From Bartonella florencae (GTDB lineage Bacteria > Pseudomonadota > Alphaproteobacteria > Rhizobiales > Rhizobiaceae): DNA of 64,000 nt. Below are positions 10,388-19,760 of the stretch, in pieces. The first letter of the stretch is position 1, and every line of letters begins with the position of its first letter. The notes beneath the pieces are model-generated. The model was given only the letters and a program-made list of their open reading frames with translations, was not told the DNA's origin and ran no database searches. The stretch is from the NCBI RefSeq assembly GCF_000312525.1, contig NZ_HE997451.1, forward strand, positions 531,008 to 595,007. The letters are read 5' to 3'. The position numbers and the translations under genes were made by a program.

Positions 10388-11206
10388 ATGAAAAAAACGA
10401 TCAAATTGGCGGTATTATTGGGAATATCAAATGTAACTGTTTTTGCACCATTAAGCACAGCACTTGCGGATATGGGATGGATGGATGGTAAAAATTATAT
10501 TGATAAGCACATGAATGATATAAGAAAAAAAATGGATGAGCATTTCGCTTCTTTTGATTTTACAAAACCTTCTGCTCCTAAAAAGAGTCCCCCAACTCCT
10601 AAACATCCCCAACAACATCATCATCACCATCATCATCACTACTATCATCACCCCCAACAACAACATCATCATCACCATCATCTTATTAACCATACAAAGC
10701 CAGAACAAAGCAAGCAACATATTGAAAAGCATCACTCTTCTCATCTTTCTTATAATCATTCTGGTTATCAAGTTGATCACAGAAGGAAAGAACAAAGCAA
10801 GCAACATATTGAACACAAAACATATAATTATGTCGAACGCAAAAAAACAACACACCATCATATACACACAAACCTTGGAACGCGCGATAACTCAGGAGAT
10901 GCTTTAGCAGCGGGTATTCTTGGCCTTGCTGCCGGTGCAATTCTTGGTAAGGCTTTCCAAAAAGCAGAACAACCGCAAATTATCTATCAACAAGCACCAC
11001 AGCACCAAGTCGTGTATCAACAAGCACCACAAAAGCAAGTTGTTTATGAAGTTCCGTCGATAGAAACATATCAACCGCTTCAGCAAACGTCACACCATAA
11101 TTGGCTCCAATATTGCAAGAAAAAATACCGTTCATTCAATCCAAAAACCGGTACTTTTCGAGGTAATGATGGACTGGATCACTTTTGCTATGCTCCATTG
11201 AACTAA
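10388..11206 (+). CDS. Secreted histidine-rich protein with BA14K-like C-terminus
   Basis: 272 residues from the ATG at 10388, chosen because GAAGGAG lies seven bases upstream and the signal peptide (KKTIKLAVLLGISNVTVFAPLSTALAD) starts there. The middle holds runs of eight and six histidines separated by YYHHPQQQ, then two copies of EQSKQHIE; about 36 of 272 residues are His. A glycine/alanine hydrophobic stretch (ALAAGILGLAAGAILG) follows, then QQAPQ repeats, and a C-terminus (WLQYCKKKYRSFNPKTGTFRGNDGLDHFC) that fits the BA14K family first described in Brucella as an immunoreactive 14-kDa protein. The His clusters could bind zinc, nickel, copper or heme. Location is probably periplasm or outer surface. 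Function is unknown. Confidence 0.8.
   Translation: MKKTIKLAVLLGISNVTVFAPLSTALADMGWMDGKNYIDKHMNDIRKKMDEHFASFDFTKPSAPKKSPPTPKHPQQHHHHHHHHYYHHPQQQHHHHHHLINHTKPEQSKQHIEKHHSSHLSYNHSGYQVDHRRKEQSKQHIEHKTYNYVERKKTTHHHIHTNLGTRDNSGDALAAGILGLAAGAILGKAFQKAEQPQIIYQQAPQHQVVYQQAPQKQVVYEVPSIETYQPLQQTSHHNWLQYCKKKYRSFNPKTGTFRGNDGLDHFCYAPLN
10703..10813 (+). repeat. Direct 24-bp repeat inside the His-rich gene
   Basis: Identical 24-base copies at 10703-10726 and 10790-10813, starting GAACAAAGCAAGC, encode the peptide EQSKQHIE twice. The spacing (87 bases) is a multiple of three, so recombination between copies would shorten the protein in frame. Confidence 0.8.
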
Positions 11207-11237
11207 CTTCTATTATATTCTACTAAAGAAGTTTTAA

Positions 11238-11276
11238 GTAACCGAAAAAATGCTTTTAAAGTGTTTTTTCGGTTAC
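11238..11276. terminator. Bidirectional intrinsic terminator
   Basis: A perfect 13-bp inverted repeat, GTAACCGAAAAAA at 11238-11250 and its complement at 11264-11276, with a 13-base loop. The A/T ends give a U-run in both directions, so it can end both the His-rich gene (plus) and the hydrolase gene (minus). It contains the hydrolase stop codon at 11273-11275. Confidence 0.85.
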
Positions 11277-11923
11277 ATATCAAGCTCTTGAAGAAAAGGG
11301 TTCCACTGGCGCTCATAGCCTAAAGAACTTCCAGAACCATGCCCACAAATAAAACGAACATCATCGCCTAAGGGCAAAACCTTTTCTCGAAGCGATTTCA
11401 TTAATTCTTTATGAGAACAAAAAGGAAAGTCCGTACGTCCAATAGAACCACGAAACAGTACATCACCCAATAAGGCAAAACGTTGTTTTTCATTAAAATA
11501 AATCACATGACCAGGAGAATGTCCTGGTGTATGAAAAACATTGAAGACATGCCCAGCAAAATGAACACTATCGCCATCTTCTAACCATTGATCAGGAACA
11601 CAATTGCGCACATCAGTGATGCCATAGCTTTTTGCACTCTCAACCACTGTATCCATCACTGGTTTATCATGACGATGTGAACCAATAATTTTAACATCAA
11701 GGGCTTCTTTTACTTGCATTGCCGCTCCCACATGATCAAAATGACCATGTGTTATCCAAATAGCTTCAACAATAACACCCATCTTTTGGATCTCTGCTTG
11801 AATTTGAGACCAATCACCTCCAGGATCAACGAGAACCCCGACTTTTTGTTCATTATCAAAAAGCAAAGTGCAATTTTGTTGAAAAGCTGTAACAGGAATA
11901 ATATGTGCACTAAAATGACTCAT
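11273..11923 (-). CDS. Metallo-beta-lactamase fold hydrolase, glyoxalase II-like
   Basis: 216 residues. Metal ligands are visible: THGHFDHVG (HxHxDH), HTPGHSPGHVIYF, GDVLFRGSIGRTDF and a final CGHGSGS. It belongs to the YcbL-like, single-domain branch of the glyoxalase II family, which hydrolyses thioesters such as S-lactoylglutathione. It lacks the C-terminal substrate domain of classical GloB, so the true substrate is open. The start has AAGGATATC in front. The gene runs divergently from the two-component pair. Confidence 0.88.
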   Translation of the reverse strand: MSHFSAHIIPVTAFQQNCTLLFDNEQKVGVLVDPGGDWSQIQAEIQKMGVIVEAIWITHGHFDHVGAAMQVKEALDVKIIGSHRHDKPVMDTVVESAKSYGITDVRNCVPDQWLEDGDSVHFAGHVFNVFHTPGHSPGHVIYFNEKQRFALLGDVLFRGSIGRTDFPFCSHKELMKSLREKVLPLGDDVRFICGHGSGSSLGYERQWNPFLQELDM

Positions 11924-12067
11924 GATATCCTTTTCAAAGGAAAATTTCCCACGTCTATAAAGAAGAATTTTCTGCTTTATGGAATAAAATAGCCTGCTCG
12001 ACAGTTTTATGCAACTTATGTAAACTTGAATTTTGTAAAAATGAAATTTTTTTCAAGGTTTTAAAGA

Positions 12068-12784
12068 ATGACCGATCATGTTCAAGTTTTGTGTGACGAT
12101 GCCCCTCATCTTCTTGTGATTGATGACGACACCCGTATCCGCAATCTCTTATTTCAATTTCTCATTAAAAACGGATTTCGTGTTTCCGTTTCAGCAAATG
12201 CTGATGAAGCAAAACGACAGCTTGCAAGTTTAGAATTTGATCTTCTTATAGTTGACGTCATGATGCCTGGACAAAACGGCATTCATTTCACCACCTCACT
12301 TCGCCAAACACGGGATGTTCCCATCCTCATGCTGACAGCTTTGTCAGAAATAGACAATCGCATTCATGGCTTAGAAGCAGGTGCTGATGACTATCTGGCC
12401 AAACCATTTGACCCTCGTGAACTTCTCCTTCGCATTCACGCCATTTTACGACGTGGTTTCCCTCTAAATCAACCTAAAATTGAGCAGGTTGTTTTTGGAC
12501 CATATATTTTTTCCATTGCACGGCGTGAACTCAAAAAAGAAGGAGAAATGATTAAATTAACAGATCGTGAACAAAAAATGATGGTTATTTTTGCCGAAAA
12601 TGCCGGTGATATTATTCCCCGCCATAAATTTGCAATGGATGATAAAATTATCAATGAACGTGCCATTGATGTACAAATCAATCGCCTTCGTCGCAAAATC
12701 GAAAAAAATCCAGCACTCCCTATATGGCTCCAAACCGTGCGAGGAATAGGTTATAAACTTTCAATTGAACAAGCAATAATATGA
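12068..12784 (+). CDS. OmpR-family response regulator
   Basis: 238 residues. The receiver domain occupies about 14-130, with the acidic pocket DDD at 19-21, phospho-acceptor D63 (LLIVDVMMPG), T in LMLTALSE and K in DYLAKPFDP. The C-terminal winged helix ends VQINRLRRKIEKNP ... QTVRGIGYKL. On phosphorylation it would bind promoter DNA as a dimer. The stop overlaps the kinase start as ATGA, so the two are translationally coupled partners. It looks like the alphaproteobacterial OmpR/PetR group; targets cannot be read from the sequence. Confidence 0.93.
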   Translation: MTDHVQVLCDDAPHLLVIDDDTRIRNLLFQFLIKNGFRVSVSANADEAKRQLASLEFDLLIVDVMMPGQNGIHFTTSLRQTRDVPILMLTALSEIDNRIHGLEAGADDYLAKPFDPRELLLRIHAILRRGFPLNQPKIEQVVFGPYIFSIARRELKKEGEMIKLTDREQKMMVIFAENAGDIIPRHKFAMDDKIINERAIDVQINRLRRKIEKNPALPIWLQTVRGIGYKLSIEQAII

Positions 12785-14121
12785 TCAAATCCTCAAAAAA
12801 ATTTGTTCAATGGTTAACAAAGCAGATGCCTAAACGGCTTTATGCGCGTTCTTTAATCATCATTATAGCGCCTATGGTTCTCCTGCAAACAGTGATTGCG
12901 TACACCTTTATGGAACGCCACTGGCAAATGGTAACTGAACGTCTTTCCACCGCTATTGTCCATGATATTTCAGCGATTATTGACATCATTGAAACATACC
13001 CACAACAAGATAACTATGAAGATATCAAGCGTATTGCACAACAACGTATGGGATTAAACATCGCCATTCTACCACCCGCTCATCTTCCTCCTCTAGGACC
13101 TAAACCATTTTTTGCAATTCTTGATTATTTTCTCAGTGAAGAAATCACCCGCCAAATTAATCGCCCCTTTTGGATTGATACAGTAGGAGATTCAGATCTT
13201 GTGGAAATCCGTATCCACTTGGGTCACGCTATCTTACGCGTCTTTGCACCACGTAGCCAAGCCTACGCTTCCAATACCGCAATTTTTTTAAGCTGGATGG
13301 TGGGAACAGCTCTTGTTTTATTGCTAATAGCAATTTATTTCTTGCGCAATCAAATTAAACCAATTCAACAATTGGCTGAAGCAGCAGAAAGTTTTGGATG
13401 CGGACGCCCTTTACCAAAAGGATTTCAACCACAAGGAGCTGATGAAGTCCGCCGTGCTGGCATTGCTTTTTTACGCATGCGTGAACGGATTGAACGGCAA
13501 ATCGAACAACGTACCATGATGCTTTCAGGTGTAAGCCATGATTTAAGAACGATTCTTACCCGTTTTAAACTTCAGCTAGCATTAGCAACTACTAACTTTG
13601 ATATTAAACCGCTTGAACAAGATGTCAGCGATATGCAAAATATGTTAGAAGACTATCTTGCTTTTGCCCGTGGTGAAGGAAGTGAAAGTGTTAGGGCCTT
13701 TGACCTCAATGCTCTTATGCAAAAATTCTCTACCGATGCCAACCTTCACAAACGTCAGTTTTCCTACATCATCAAAGGTCGTACACAAATACAAGTGCGG
13801 CCACGCGCCTTTACGCGCCTAGTCAGTAATCTTGTATTAAACGCATTTTATTATGCTAAAACTATCAAACTCACAGCCATATCCCAACAAGAATCCTTTA
13901 TCTTGACGATTGATGATGACGGACCTGGAATTCATAAAAATATGCGTACAGAAGTCTTTAAACCATTCTTTAGACTCGATAAAGCACGCAATCAAGATGC
14001 AAGTGGAACAGGACTAGGCCTTTCTATTGCACAAGACATAGCGCGTAGCCATGGAGGCAACATTCAATTAGATGACAGCCCTCTAGGAGGCTTGCGCGCT
14101 ATTATTGACATCCCTCTATGA
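12781..14121 (+). CDS. EnvZ-like sensor histidine kinase
   Basis: 446 residues. Two membrane segments (about 23-43 and 167-188) bracket a periplasmic sensor region. HAMP follows, then the DHp helix with H253 in SGVSHDLRTILTRFKL, and the ATPase domain with the N box NLVLNAFYYA, G1 DDDGPGIH and G2 GTGLGLSIAQD. The position of the usual proline in the EnvZ H-box (HDLRTPLTR) is isoleucine here. It phosphorylates the response regulator it overlaps by four bases. The signal sensed is unknown; EnvZ-type kinases answer to osmotic or acid conditions. Confidence 0.93.
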   Translation: MIKSSKKFVQWLTKQMPKRLYARSLIIIIAPMVLLQTVIAYTFMERHWQMVTERLSTAIVHDISAIIDIIETYPQQDNYEDIKRIAQQRMGLNIAILPPAHLPPLGPKPFFAILDYFLSEEITRQINRPFWIDTVGDSDLVEIRIHLGHAILRVFAPRSQAYASNTAIFLSWMVGTALVLLLIAIYFLRNQIKPIQQLAEAAESFGCGRPLPKGFQPQGADEVRRAGIAFLRMRERIERQIEQRTMMLSGVSHDLRTILTRFKLQLALATTNFDIKPLEQDVSDMQNMLEDYLAFARGEGSESVRAFDLNALMQKFSTDANLHKRQFSYIIKGRTQIQVRPRAFTRLVSNLVLNAFYYAKTIKLTAISQQESFILTIDDDGPGIHKNMRTEVFKPFFRLDKARNQDASGTGLGLSIAQDIARSHGGNIQLDDSPLGGLRAIIDIPL

Positions 14122-14171
14122 GCTAGATCTCTCAACCCGCCTTTTAAAAAAACACAAAAAACTTTGTAAAT

Positions 14172-14672
14172 TCAAGCATTCCCTACAGTTTCAAACAAAG
14201 TATATTGGAGTGCCTTATAAGCACTTTCCCCACGCCAAGCGACCATTTGAAATGCAACATAATGACTTTCACAAACTTTTAGTGCGTGTATCAACAATGT
14301 TTCAACTTGTATATGAGAGGGATGTGCTCCACCCGCCAAAAGAAGCCCTTGTCTATAAATAACAGAATTATTTCCTTGCCAATAATCAAAATGTCCTAGC
14401 AACAATTTTTCATTAATTGCCAGCAACAAGCGATGCACTTCTGCGGTTCGAGCATTTTCAATAGAAAGATCAAAGGCGCAAGCTAAATGAAGCGCCTCCT
14501 GCTCTTCCATCCATGAAAAAGCAAGGCTATAATTTGCTCGTTTTCCTTCTACACAAACACGAATTTCATCTTGTGCATCCCGCTCAAACGACCAATCATA
14601 CTTACACGCAATCTGTTCGATAAAATCAACAGGATGCTCTTCTCTTTCTGTGGCGCAAAATGCAAGCCTCAT
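14172..14672 (-). CDS. YbjN-domain protein
   Basis: 166 residues from the ATG at 14672; an in-frame ATG at 14684 would add four residues. It has the YbjN pattern: NYSLAFSWMEEQEALHLACAFDL, a helix with LLLAINEKLLLGHFDYW and the late VESH-like segment CESHYVAFQMVAWRG. YbjN proteins have a fold like type III secretion chaperones and are thought to modulate signalling or protein stability; no reaction is known. It converges on the kinase gene with a gap of only about 50 bases. Confidence 0.75.
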   Translation of the reverse strand: MRLAFCATEREEHPVDFIEQIACKYDWSFERDAQDEIRVCVEGKRANYSLAFSWMEEQEALHLACAFDLSIENARTAEVHRLLLAINEKLLLGHFDYWQGNNSVIYRQGLLLAGGAHPSHIQVETLLIHALKVCESHYVAFQMVAWRGESAYKALQYTLFETVGNA

Positions 14673-15033
14673 TATAATCCTCAATCATCTTAAAAATGTT
14701 GTCAACAGCATATAAACCACCTCAACTGTAACAACATTTTGCTACAATCAAAGCCTTTACACCAAACAAATACACATAAAACATCAACAGTACACACAGT
14801 ACCCAGGACACAATTATGCTCCCAAGAGCAACCTGATATCATAAAACGAATCATCAAGTTTTTTCAGTGTATTGATACAATTTCACAGCACCAGCCCCTC
14901 GCTTTAAAAAAATGTTTCTTTTACAAAAAATAAATAAAAAATAAAAGAACTTTTTTCTCTAACAGACTCAAGATTAAGCATTTTTTAGCTGTATGCACGC
15001 CATTGAAAAATTGGGGATATTTTTTTATAGAGA
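14673..15033. other. Intergenic stretch, nothing recognised
   Basis: About 360 AT-rich bases between the YbjN gene start and the ubiK-like gene end. No open frame with a ribosome binding site and no strong hairpin was found. Confidence 0.45.
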
Positions 15034-15297
15034 TTATTTCTTTTCTTTCGTGTCTGTATTTTTTTCCAAATCATCAAGGCGCCTTTTAAAATCAGTATTG
15101 TCAGCATGCGCTTTCACTACCATTTCCTTAAAGGTTTCAAATTCTTCGCGTGAAACAAGATCAAGTTTATTTGCTATCTTTTCAGCCTGCAAACGAAAAG
15201 CTGTTCCAGCTTCACGTCGTATACCTTGGGCAAAATCAGCAGCATCTGTTGCTAATTTTGCCAATTCATCAAAAATACGGTTTGATCCATTACGCAT
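15034..15297 (-). CDS. ubiK: UbiK-like accessory factor (BMFP/YqiC family)
   Basis: 87 residues, typical for this family. The N-terminus (NRIFDELAKLATDAADFAQGIRREA) is an amphipathic helix; the second half (SREEFETFKEMVVKAHADN and DDLEKN) is a trimeric coiled coil. In E. coli, UbiK binds UbiJ and helps ubiquinone synthesis under oxygen; in Brucella the homologue BMFP has membrane fusion activity in vitro. The orthology to UbiK is family-level. It stands alone, and its promoter must lie in the 270-base gap before lgt. Confidence 0.82.
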   Translation of the reverse strand: MRNGSNRIFDELAKLATDAADFAQGIRREAGTAFRLQAEKIANKLDLVSREEFETFKEMVVKAHADNTDFKRRLDDLEKNTDTKEKK

Positions 15298-15571
15298 AAT
15301 GTTTTTCCTTAATTTTAATTATTGACGCACGCATTATAGCGTCTTTTCATAACATTTAGATACTGTATTTGTTCCTCTGTCTTATAGATTTTACCTGCCT
15401 CTATAAATTCTACTATATAGATTTTATTTTAAGTCCTTTACACTCTTTTTACCATCATAAAATTTTAGTATAAGAATCCAGTGGAAAGCTACCACTCTCC
15501 CCGCTTGACCATTGTACATTCATCTGTCATTCCTGATCATCATGTAACCTAAAATGTAAAATGCTTAACTC

Positions 15572-16450
15572 ATGAACAATCTTGTCTGTCCAGCCATTGC
15601 TTTTCCATCTTTTCTCGATCCGGTAATCGTCCGTTTAGGTCCCCTATCCCTCCATTGGTACGGACTTGGTTACGTAATAGGCATTCTTTTTGCTTGGTGG
15701 TATGCACAAAAACTATTAAAAAAATCATCTCTATGGCATAAAAACCACCCTCCCATGGATAAGGAAAAAATAGGGGATTTTGTTGTTTGGTCTGCCATAA
15801 GTGTTGTTGTTGGTGGTCGTTTAGGGCAAGTCCTTGTATGGGATCCAATTTATTATTTTAGCCATCCCAGTGCTATCATCGCAGTGTGGGATGGAGGGAT
15901 GTCTTTTCACGGTGGTCTCATTGGCGTTATCATTGCAATGATTTTGTTCGCTCGTAAAAATAATATCAACACACGAGCCATGTTTGATATCATTGCTGCG
16001 GGTGCACCTATCGGTATCGGCATTGTACGAATCTGCAATTTCATCAATCAAGAATTATGGGGCAACGTTACCACACAACCTTGGGCAGTTTGCTTTCCCC
16101 TAGATCCTTACTATTTACCACGCCATCCAAGCCAACTCTACGAAGCATTTATGGAAGGATTCCTTCTCTTTATCATCTTACTCATTTTCATTTTTGCTTT
16201 CAAAGCATTAAAACGCCAAGGTTTCGTGGCAGGAATATTTATTATAGGTTACGCAATAGCACGCAGTACCTCAGAAGTTTACCGTGCTCCTCAAGAAGAT
16301 CCAGAATGGTTCTCTACTCTTTTCCATTCTACAGGCTTTACCTATGGCATGGCTTTATCTCTTCCCATGCTTCTTTTAGGATTTTATCTCCTTCTTCAAG
16401 CATTTAAAGACAAATCTACCAAAAATGGCAGCTCTCAAAGAAAAAATTAA
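15572..16450 (+). CDS. lgt: Prolipoprotein diacylglyceryl transferase
   Basis: 292 residues with seven membrane segments. Family marks are [26 protein letters not shown], the conserved SFHGGLIG and the HPSQLYEAF motif. Lgt moves diacylglycerol from phosphatidylglycerol to the lipobox cysteine of lipoproteins at the inner membrane. No clear Shine-Dalgarno precedes the ATG. Its 3' end overlaps the next gene by 26 bases. Confidence 0.97.
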   Translation: MNNLVCPAIAFPSFLDPVIVRLGPLSLHWYGLGYVIGILFAWWYAQKLLKKSSLWHKNHPPMDKEKIGDFVVWSAISVVVGGRLGQVLVWDPIYYFSHPSAIIAVWDGGMSFHGGLIGVIIAMILFARKNNINTRAMFDIIAAGAPIGIGIVRICNFINQELWGNVTTQPWAVCFPLDPYYLPRHPSQLYEAFMEGFLLFIILLIFIFAFKALKRQGFVAGIFIIGYAIARSTSEVYRAPQEDPEWFSTLFHSTGFTYGMALSLPMLLLGFYLLLQAFKDKSTKNGSSQRKN

Positions 16451-17504
16451 AGAAATCATCGCATCTCATGGCCCCATTACGGTCAGTGAATATATGACAA
16501 TGGCGCTCACAGACCCTCAATTTGGCTATTATCAAACACAAACGCCTTTTGGGCGCACTGGTGATTTCATAACAGCCCCCGAGGTAAGCCAATTATTTGG
16601 AGAAATGATTGGCATTTGGCTTCTTGCAAATTGGAAAGCCCATGGTTGCCCTCAGCCTTTTATTCTCGTCGAAATAGGACCAGGACGTGGAACTTTGATG
16701 GATGATATTTTGCGCACCATACAAAAATTATCCACAACAGCATTTAATACTTCTGAAATTTTTCTTATTGAAATAAGTGAAAAGCTGGCAAGAGAACAAA
16801 AAAAAACTCTTGCTCCTTATCAGAAACAAATCCACACTATTAAAAACTTTGATCAAATCCCTGCAAAACCTCTCTTTTTCATTGCCAATGAGTTTTTAGA
16901 TACCCTCCCCATCAACCAATATATTAAAATCGGTGGTGAATGGAAAGAACGCCGTATTACAATCAATCAAGATGGAGATTTTATCTTTATTGCTGACTCG
17001 CGTAAACTTCCCTCTTCTTGTTTACAATCCTATTGTTCTCAAATGCCTGATGGAACAATTTTTGAACATGCGCCTTCACGGCATCAATTCATACAACAAC
17101 TCAGCAACCACTTAGTACAAGTAACAGGTTCTGCTTTGCTTATTGATTATGGTGCTTGTGATCTTGCCTTTGGCGATACACTGCAAGCAATCTCAAAACA
17201 TAAATTCTGTGATATTTTTGATGCTCCAGGTCAACATGATTTAACATCGCATGTTGGTTTTTCCTTTTTAAAAAATATAGCCCTTGAACAAGGCTGTTTT
17301 GCTGAAACCTTAGAACAAGGAGACTTTCTTTTAAAAATGGGGCTGCTAGAACGCGCAAAACAGCTTGGATCAAATCAAAATGCTACACTGCAAAACAAAA
17401 TCCACCAAGATATCGAGCGATTAGCTGGTCCAGATCAAATGGGCAAATTGTTTAAAGTCTTGCACATGAGTAATAAAAATATATCTGTACCTCCTCAATT
17501 TTGA
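16425..17504 (+). CDS. SAM-dependent methyltransferase of the MidA/NDUFAF7 family
   Basis: 359 residues (DUF185 family). The SAM-binding loop is [15 protein letters not shown], preceded by [16 protein letters not shown] and followed by [13 protein letters not shown], all typical of the family. In mitochondria NDUFAF7 dimethylates an arginine of the NDUFS2 subunit of complex I; the bacterial substrate is not established. It overlaps lgt by 26 bases and is followed, 79 bases on, by pgeF, an order common in Rhizobiales. Translation is probably coupled to lgt. Confidence 0.9.
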   Translation: MAALKEKIKEIIASHGPITVSEYMTMALTDPQFGYYQTQTPFGRTGDFITAPEVSQLFGEMIGIWLLANWKAHGCPQPFILVEIGPGRGTLMDDILRTIQKLSTTAFNTSEIFLIEISEKLAREQKKTLAPYQKQIHTIKNFDQIPAKPLFFIANEFLDTLPINQYIKIGGEWKERRITINQDGDFIFIADSRKLPSSCLQSYCSQMPDGTIFEHAPSRHQFIQQLSNHLVQVTGSALLIDYGACDLAFGDTLQAISKHKFCDIFDAPGQHDLTSHVGFSFLKNIALEQGCFAETLEQGDFLLKMGLLERAKQLGSNQNATLQNKIHQDIERLAGPDQMGKLFKVLHMSNKNISVPPQF

Positions 17505-17583
17505 TAACCATAAATATTGACAAATCCGTGCCTGTCACCCACCATTCTGCCTTTGAAAACAACCATCTCTATAAGGAACCTTT

Positions 17584-18363
17584 ATGAATTGTGTCTCGTT
17601 CCCCATCCTTGCAAAAGAGCTTTCTGCCTTACACGGGATAAAACATGGTTTTTTCACACGCCAAGAGAGTGTTGTAAAAAACCTCTCTCAAAACCTTTAT
17701 ATTGGTCAAAACTCAAAGAACTCAGCTGAACATATCGCACAAAATCGCATTTTGATCGCCGATTATTTTGCTGTTGAGGTGCAAAATTTCATCACCATCA
17801 AGCAAATACATTCTTCTGACGTTGTCGTAGTAAATCAAGCTTTTATTGGCGAACCTCCCAAAGCAGATGCTCTTGTTACCACCACACCAGGACTTGTAAT
17901 CGGCATTCTTACAGCAGATTGCGGACCAGTTTTGTTTGCTGATCCACAAGCAGGTGTCATTGCCGCTGCCCATGCTGGCTGGCGAGGAAGCTTAAAGGGA
18001 ATTATCGAGAAAACAATTACTGTTATGGAAGAGCAAGGAGCCAAAAGGCAATCAATAACAGCAGTTCTTGGCCCTTGTATTGGTCCTTGCCACTATGAAG
18101 TGACAGGCGAGTTTTATAATCAATTTATCGATTGCCATAGCAAATTTCGAAAATATTTTTTAAAAACAGATAAAATAAATCATTTTCACTTTAACCTGTG
18201 GGCATTCATTCTCAATCAACTAAAAGAAGCAGGAGTTAATGCTTCTTGTTTGGAGCTTTGCACCTACCAAGATGAACAGCGCTTTTTTTCCCATCGGCGT
18301 GCGATACACCGCAACGAACCGGATGATGGGCGACAATTCTCTGCTATTATTCTGACAAAATAA
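17584..18363 (+). CDS. pgeF: Peptidoglycan editing factor PgeF (YfiH/LACC1 family)
   Basis: 259 residues. Metal-site motifs are KQIHSSDVVVV, TADCGPVLFAD, HAGWRGSLKGI and LGPCIGPCHYEV, with the FFSHRRAI end. Family members were called polyphenol oxidases. Later work shows purine nucleoside phosphorylase/adenosine deaminase activity, and in E. coli YfiH removes wrong residues from peptidoglycan precursors. AAGGAACCTTT precedes the ATG. It is the third gene of the lgt cluster. Confidence 0.9.
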   Translation: MNCVSFPILAKELSALHGIKHGFFTRQESVVKNLSQNLYIGQNSKNSAEHIAQNRILIADYFAVEVQNFITIKQIHSSDVVVVNQAFIGEPPKADALVTTTPGLVIGILTADCGPVLFADPQAGVIAAAHAGWRGSLKGIIEKTITVMEEQGAKRQSITAVLGPCIGPCHYEVTGEFYNQFIDCHSKFRKYFLKTDKINHFHFNLWAFILNQLKEAGVNASCLELCTYQDEQRFFSHRRAIHRNEPDDGRQFSAIILTK

Positions 18364-18827
18364 AAAGAGACTTTTTTACCTAAAGAGAATAGCAAAACTG
18401 CAAAATAAAATTTTTGCTCTCAATAAAACAACAATAGCTCTTAAATATTGTGCTTTTTATAAAAAATGTTTTCTTAACAGGTAAAATACGAAGAGGCTAA
18501 CTATTATTGTCTCAAAGCTTTTCCTATAATAGTTAAATTTAAAACAATTTTTTAACATGGACTTTGCTTTATTCCTTTATACAGAAAACCATACCAACAC
18601 TATTTTATAGAGGAAGAGAAAAAAGTTTAATGACTATATTTCTTTACCACATGGATAAAAAACTGAGCTTTCCAAACAATAAAATTTTGGAAAAAGAAAA
18701 ACAAAACACATAGTTCTTTAACAATGAGAGAGAAAATTACAATACTTCTGTGATTGTTTCCTTGCAATCTGATAATAAGAAGTTAAAAACTTATTATATT
18801 CTACCGTGACGACTCAGAGGTTCCACT
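18364..18827. other. AT-rich region upstream of prs
   Basis: About 460 bases with no coding-like frame. It must contain the prs promoter, but no clear -35/-10 pair was settled on. AGAGG stands seven bases before the prs ATG. Confidence 0.5.
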
Positions 18828-19760
18828 ATGAAGCTTTTCTGCGGCAATTCTAATCCACGCCTTGCTGAAGATGTTACAAATTATTTAAATATTCCTTTAG
18901 GGAAAGCAACCGTAAAACGTTTTGCCGATCAAGAGATTTTCGTAGAATTACATGAAAATGTACGGGGACAAGATGTGTTTGTTTTGCAATCTACATCCTA
19001 TCCTGCAAACGATCATTTGATGGAATTGCTCATCATGATTGATGCTCTTCGCCGCTCTTCTGCGCGTCGTATAACAGCTGTCATCCCCTATTTTGGTTAC
19101 GCTCGCCAAGATCGTAAACCTGGACCACGGACTCCCATTTCTGCAAAACTTGTTGCCAACCTGGTTACTGAAGCAGGCGCCCATCGCGTTTTAACATTAG
19201 ATCTTCATGCTGGACAGATTCAAGGATTTTTTGATATTCCCACGGATAATCTTTATGCTGTTCCGGTCATTTCTCGCGACGTCAAAATGCATTATTCTCT
19301 TGAAAATGTTATTGTTGTTTCACCTGATGTAGGTGGTGTGGTACGTGCCCGTTCGTTGGCCAAGCGCTTGAATAGTTTACTGGCTATTGTTGATAAACGT
19401 CGCGAACGCCCTGGTGAATCAGAGGTTATGAATATCATTGGAGATGTCTCTGGAAAAGACTGTCTTTTGCTTGATGATATTGTCGATTCCGGTGGAACAC
19501 TATGCAATGCAGCAAGTGCTCTCCTGAAACACGGTGCCAATAGTGTCACAGCTTACATTACACATGGTGTTCTTTCTGGAAATGCTATTGAACGTATTAC
19601 CAACTCAGAGATGAAAGAATTGGTTATTACCGATTCAATTATGCCAACAAGGGCTATTGAAAAGGCTCATAATATTCGTGTTTTACCAATCGCTGACCTG
19701 ATTGGCGAAGCAATCGCTAGAACAGCAGCAGAACAATCTGTCTCAAGCTTATTTGGTTAA
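18828..19760 (+). CDS. prs: Ribose-phosphate pyrophosphokinase
   Basis: 310 residues, the usual length. The N-terminal [15 protein letters not shown], the catalytic flexible loop [15 protein letters not shown], the Mg-binding [18 protein letters not shown] and the PRPP loop [13 protein letters not shown] are all present. It makes 5-phosphoribosyl diphosphate from ribose 5-phosphate and ATP for nucleotide, histidine and tryptophan synthesis. It ends tail-to-tail with the ATPase gene, overlapping it by four bases. Confidence 0.98.
   Translation: MKLFCGNSNPRLAEDVTNYLNIPLGKATVKRFADQEIFVELHENVRGQDVFVLQSTSYPANDHLMELLIMIDALRRSSARRITAVIPYFGYARQDRKPGPRTPISAKLVANLVTEAGAHRVLTLDLHAGQIQGFFDIPTDNLYAVPVISRDVKMHYSLENVIVVSPDVGGVVRARSLAKRLNSLLAIVDKRRERPGESEVMNIIGDVSGKDCLLLDDIVDSGGTLCNAASALLKHGANSVTAYITHGVLSGNAIERITNSEMKELVITDSIMPTRAIEKAHNIRVLPIADLIGEAIARTAAEQSVSSLFG

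Noticed and set aside
10610-10680. CRISPR-like array
   Set aside because: The repetition is codon repetition (His runs) with no spacer-repeat pattern. No CRISPR array or cas gene was seen anywhere in the window.
10536-10907. Second long frame, and minus-strand frames, over the His-rich gene
   Set aside because: They are shadows of the CAT/CAC repeats; the frame with signal peptide and good ribosome binding site is the real one.
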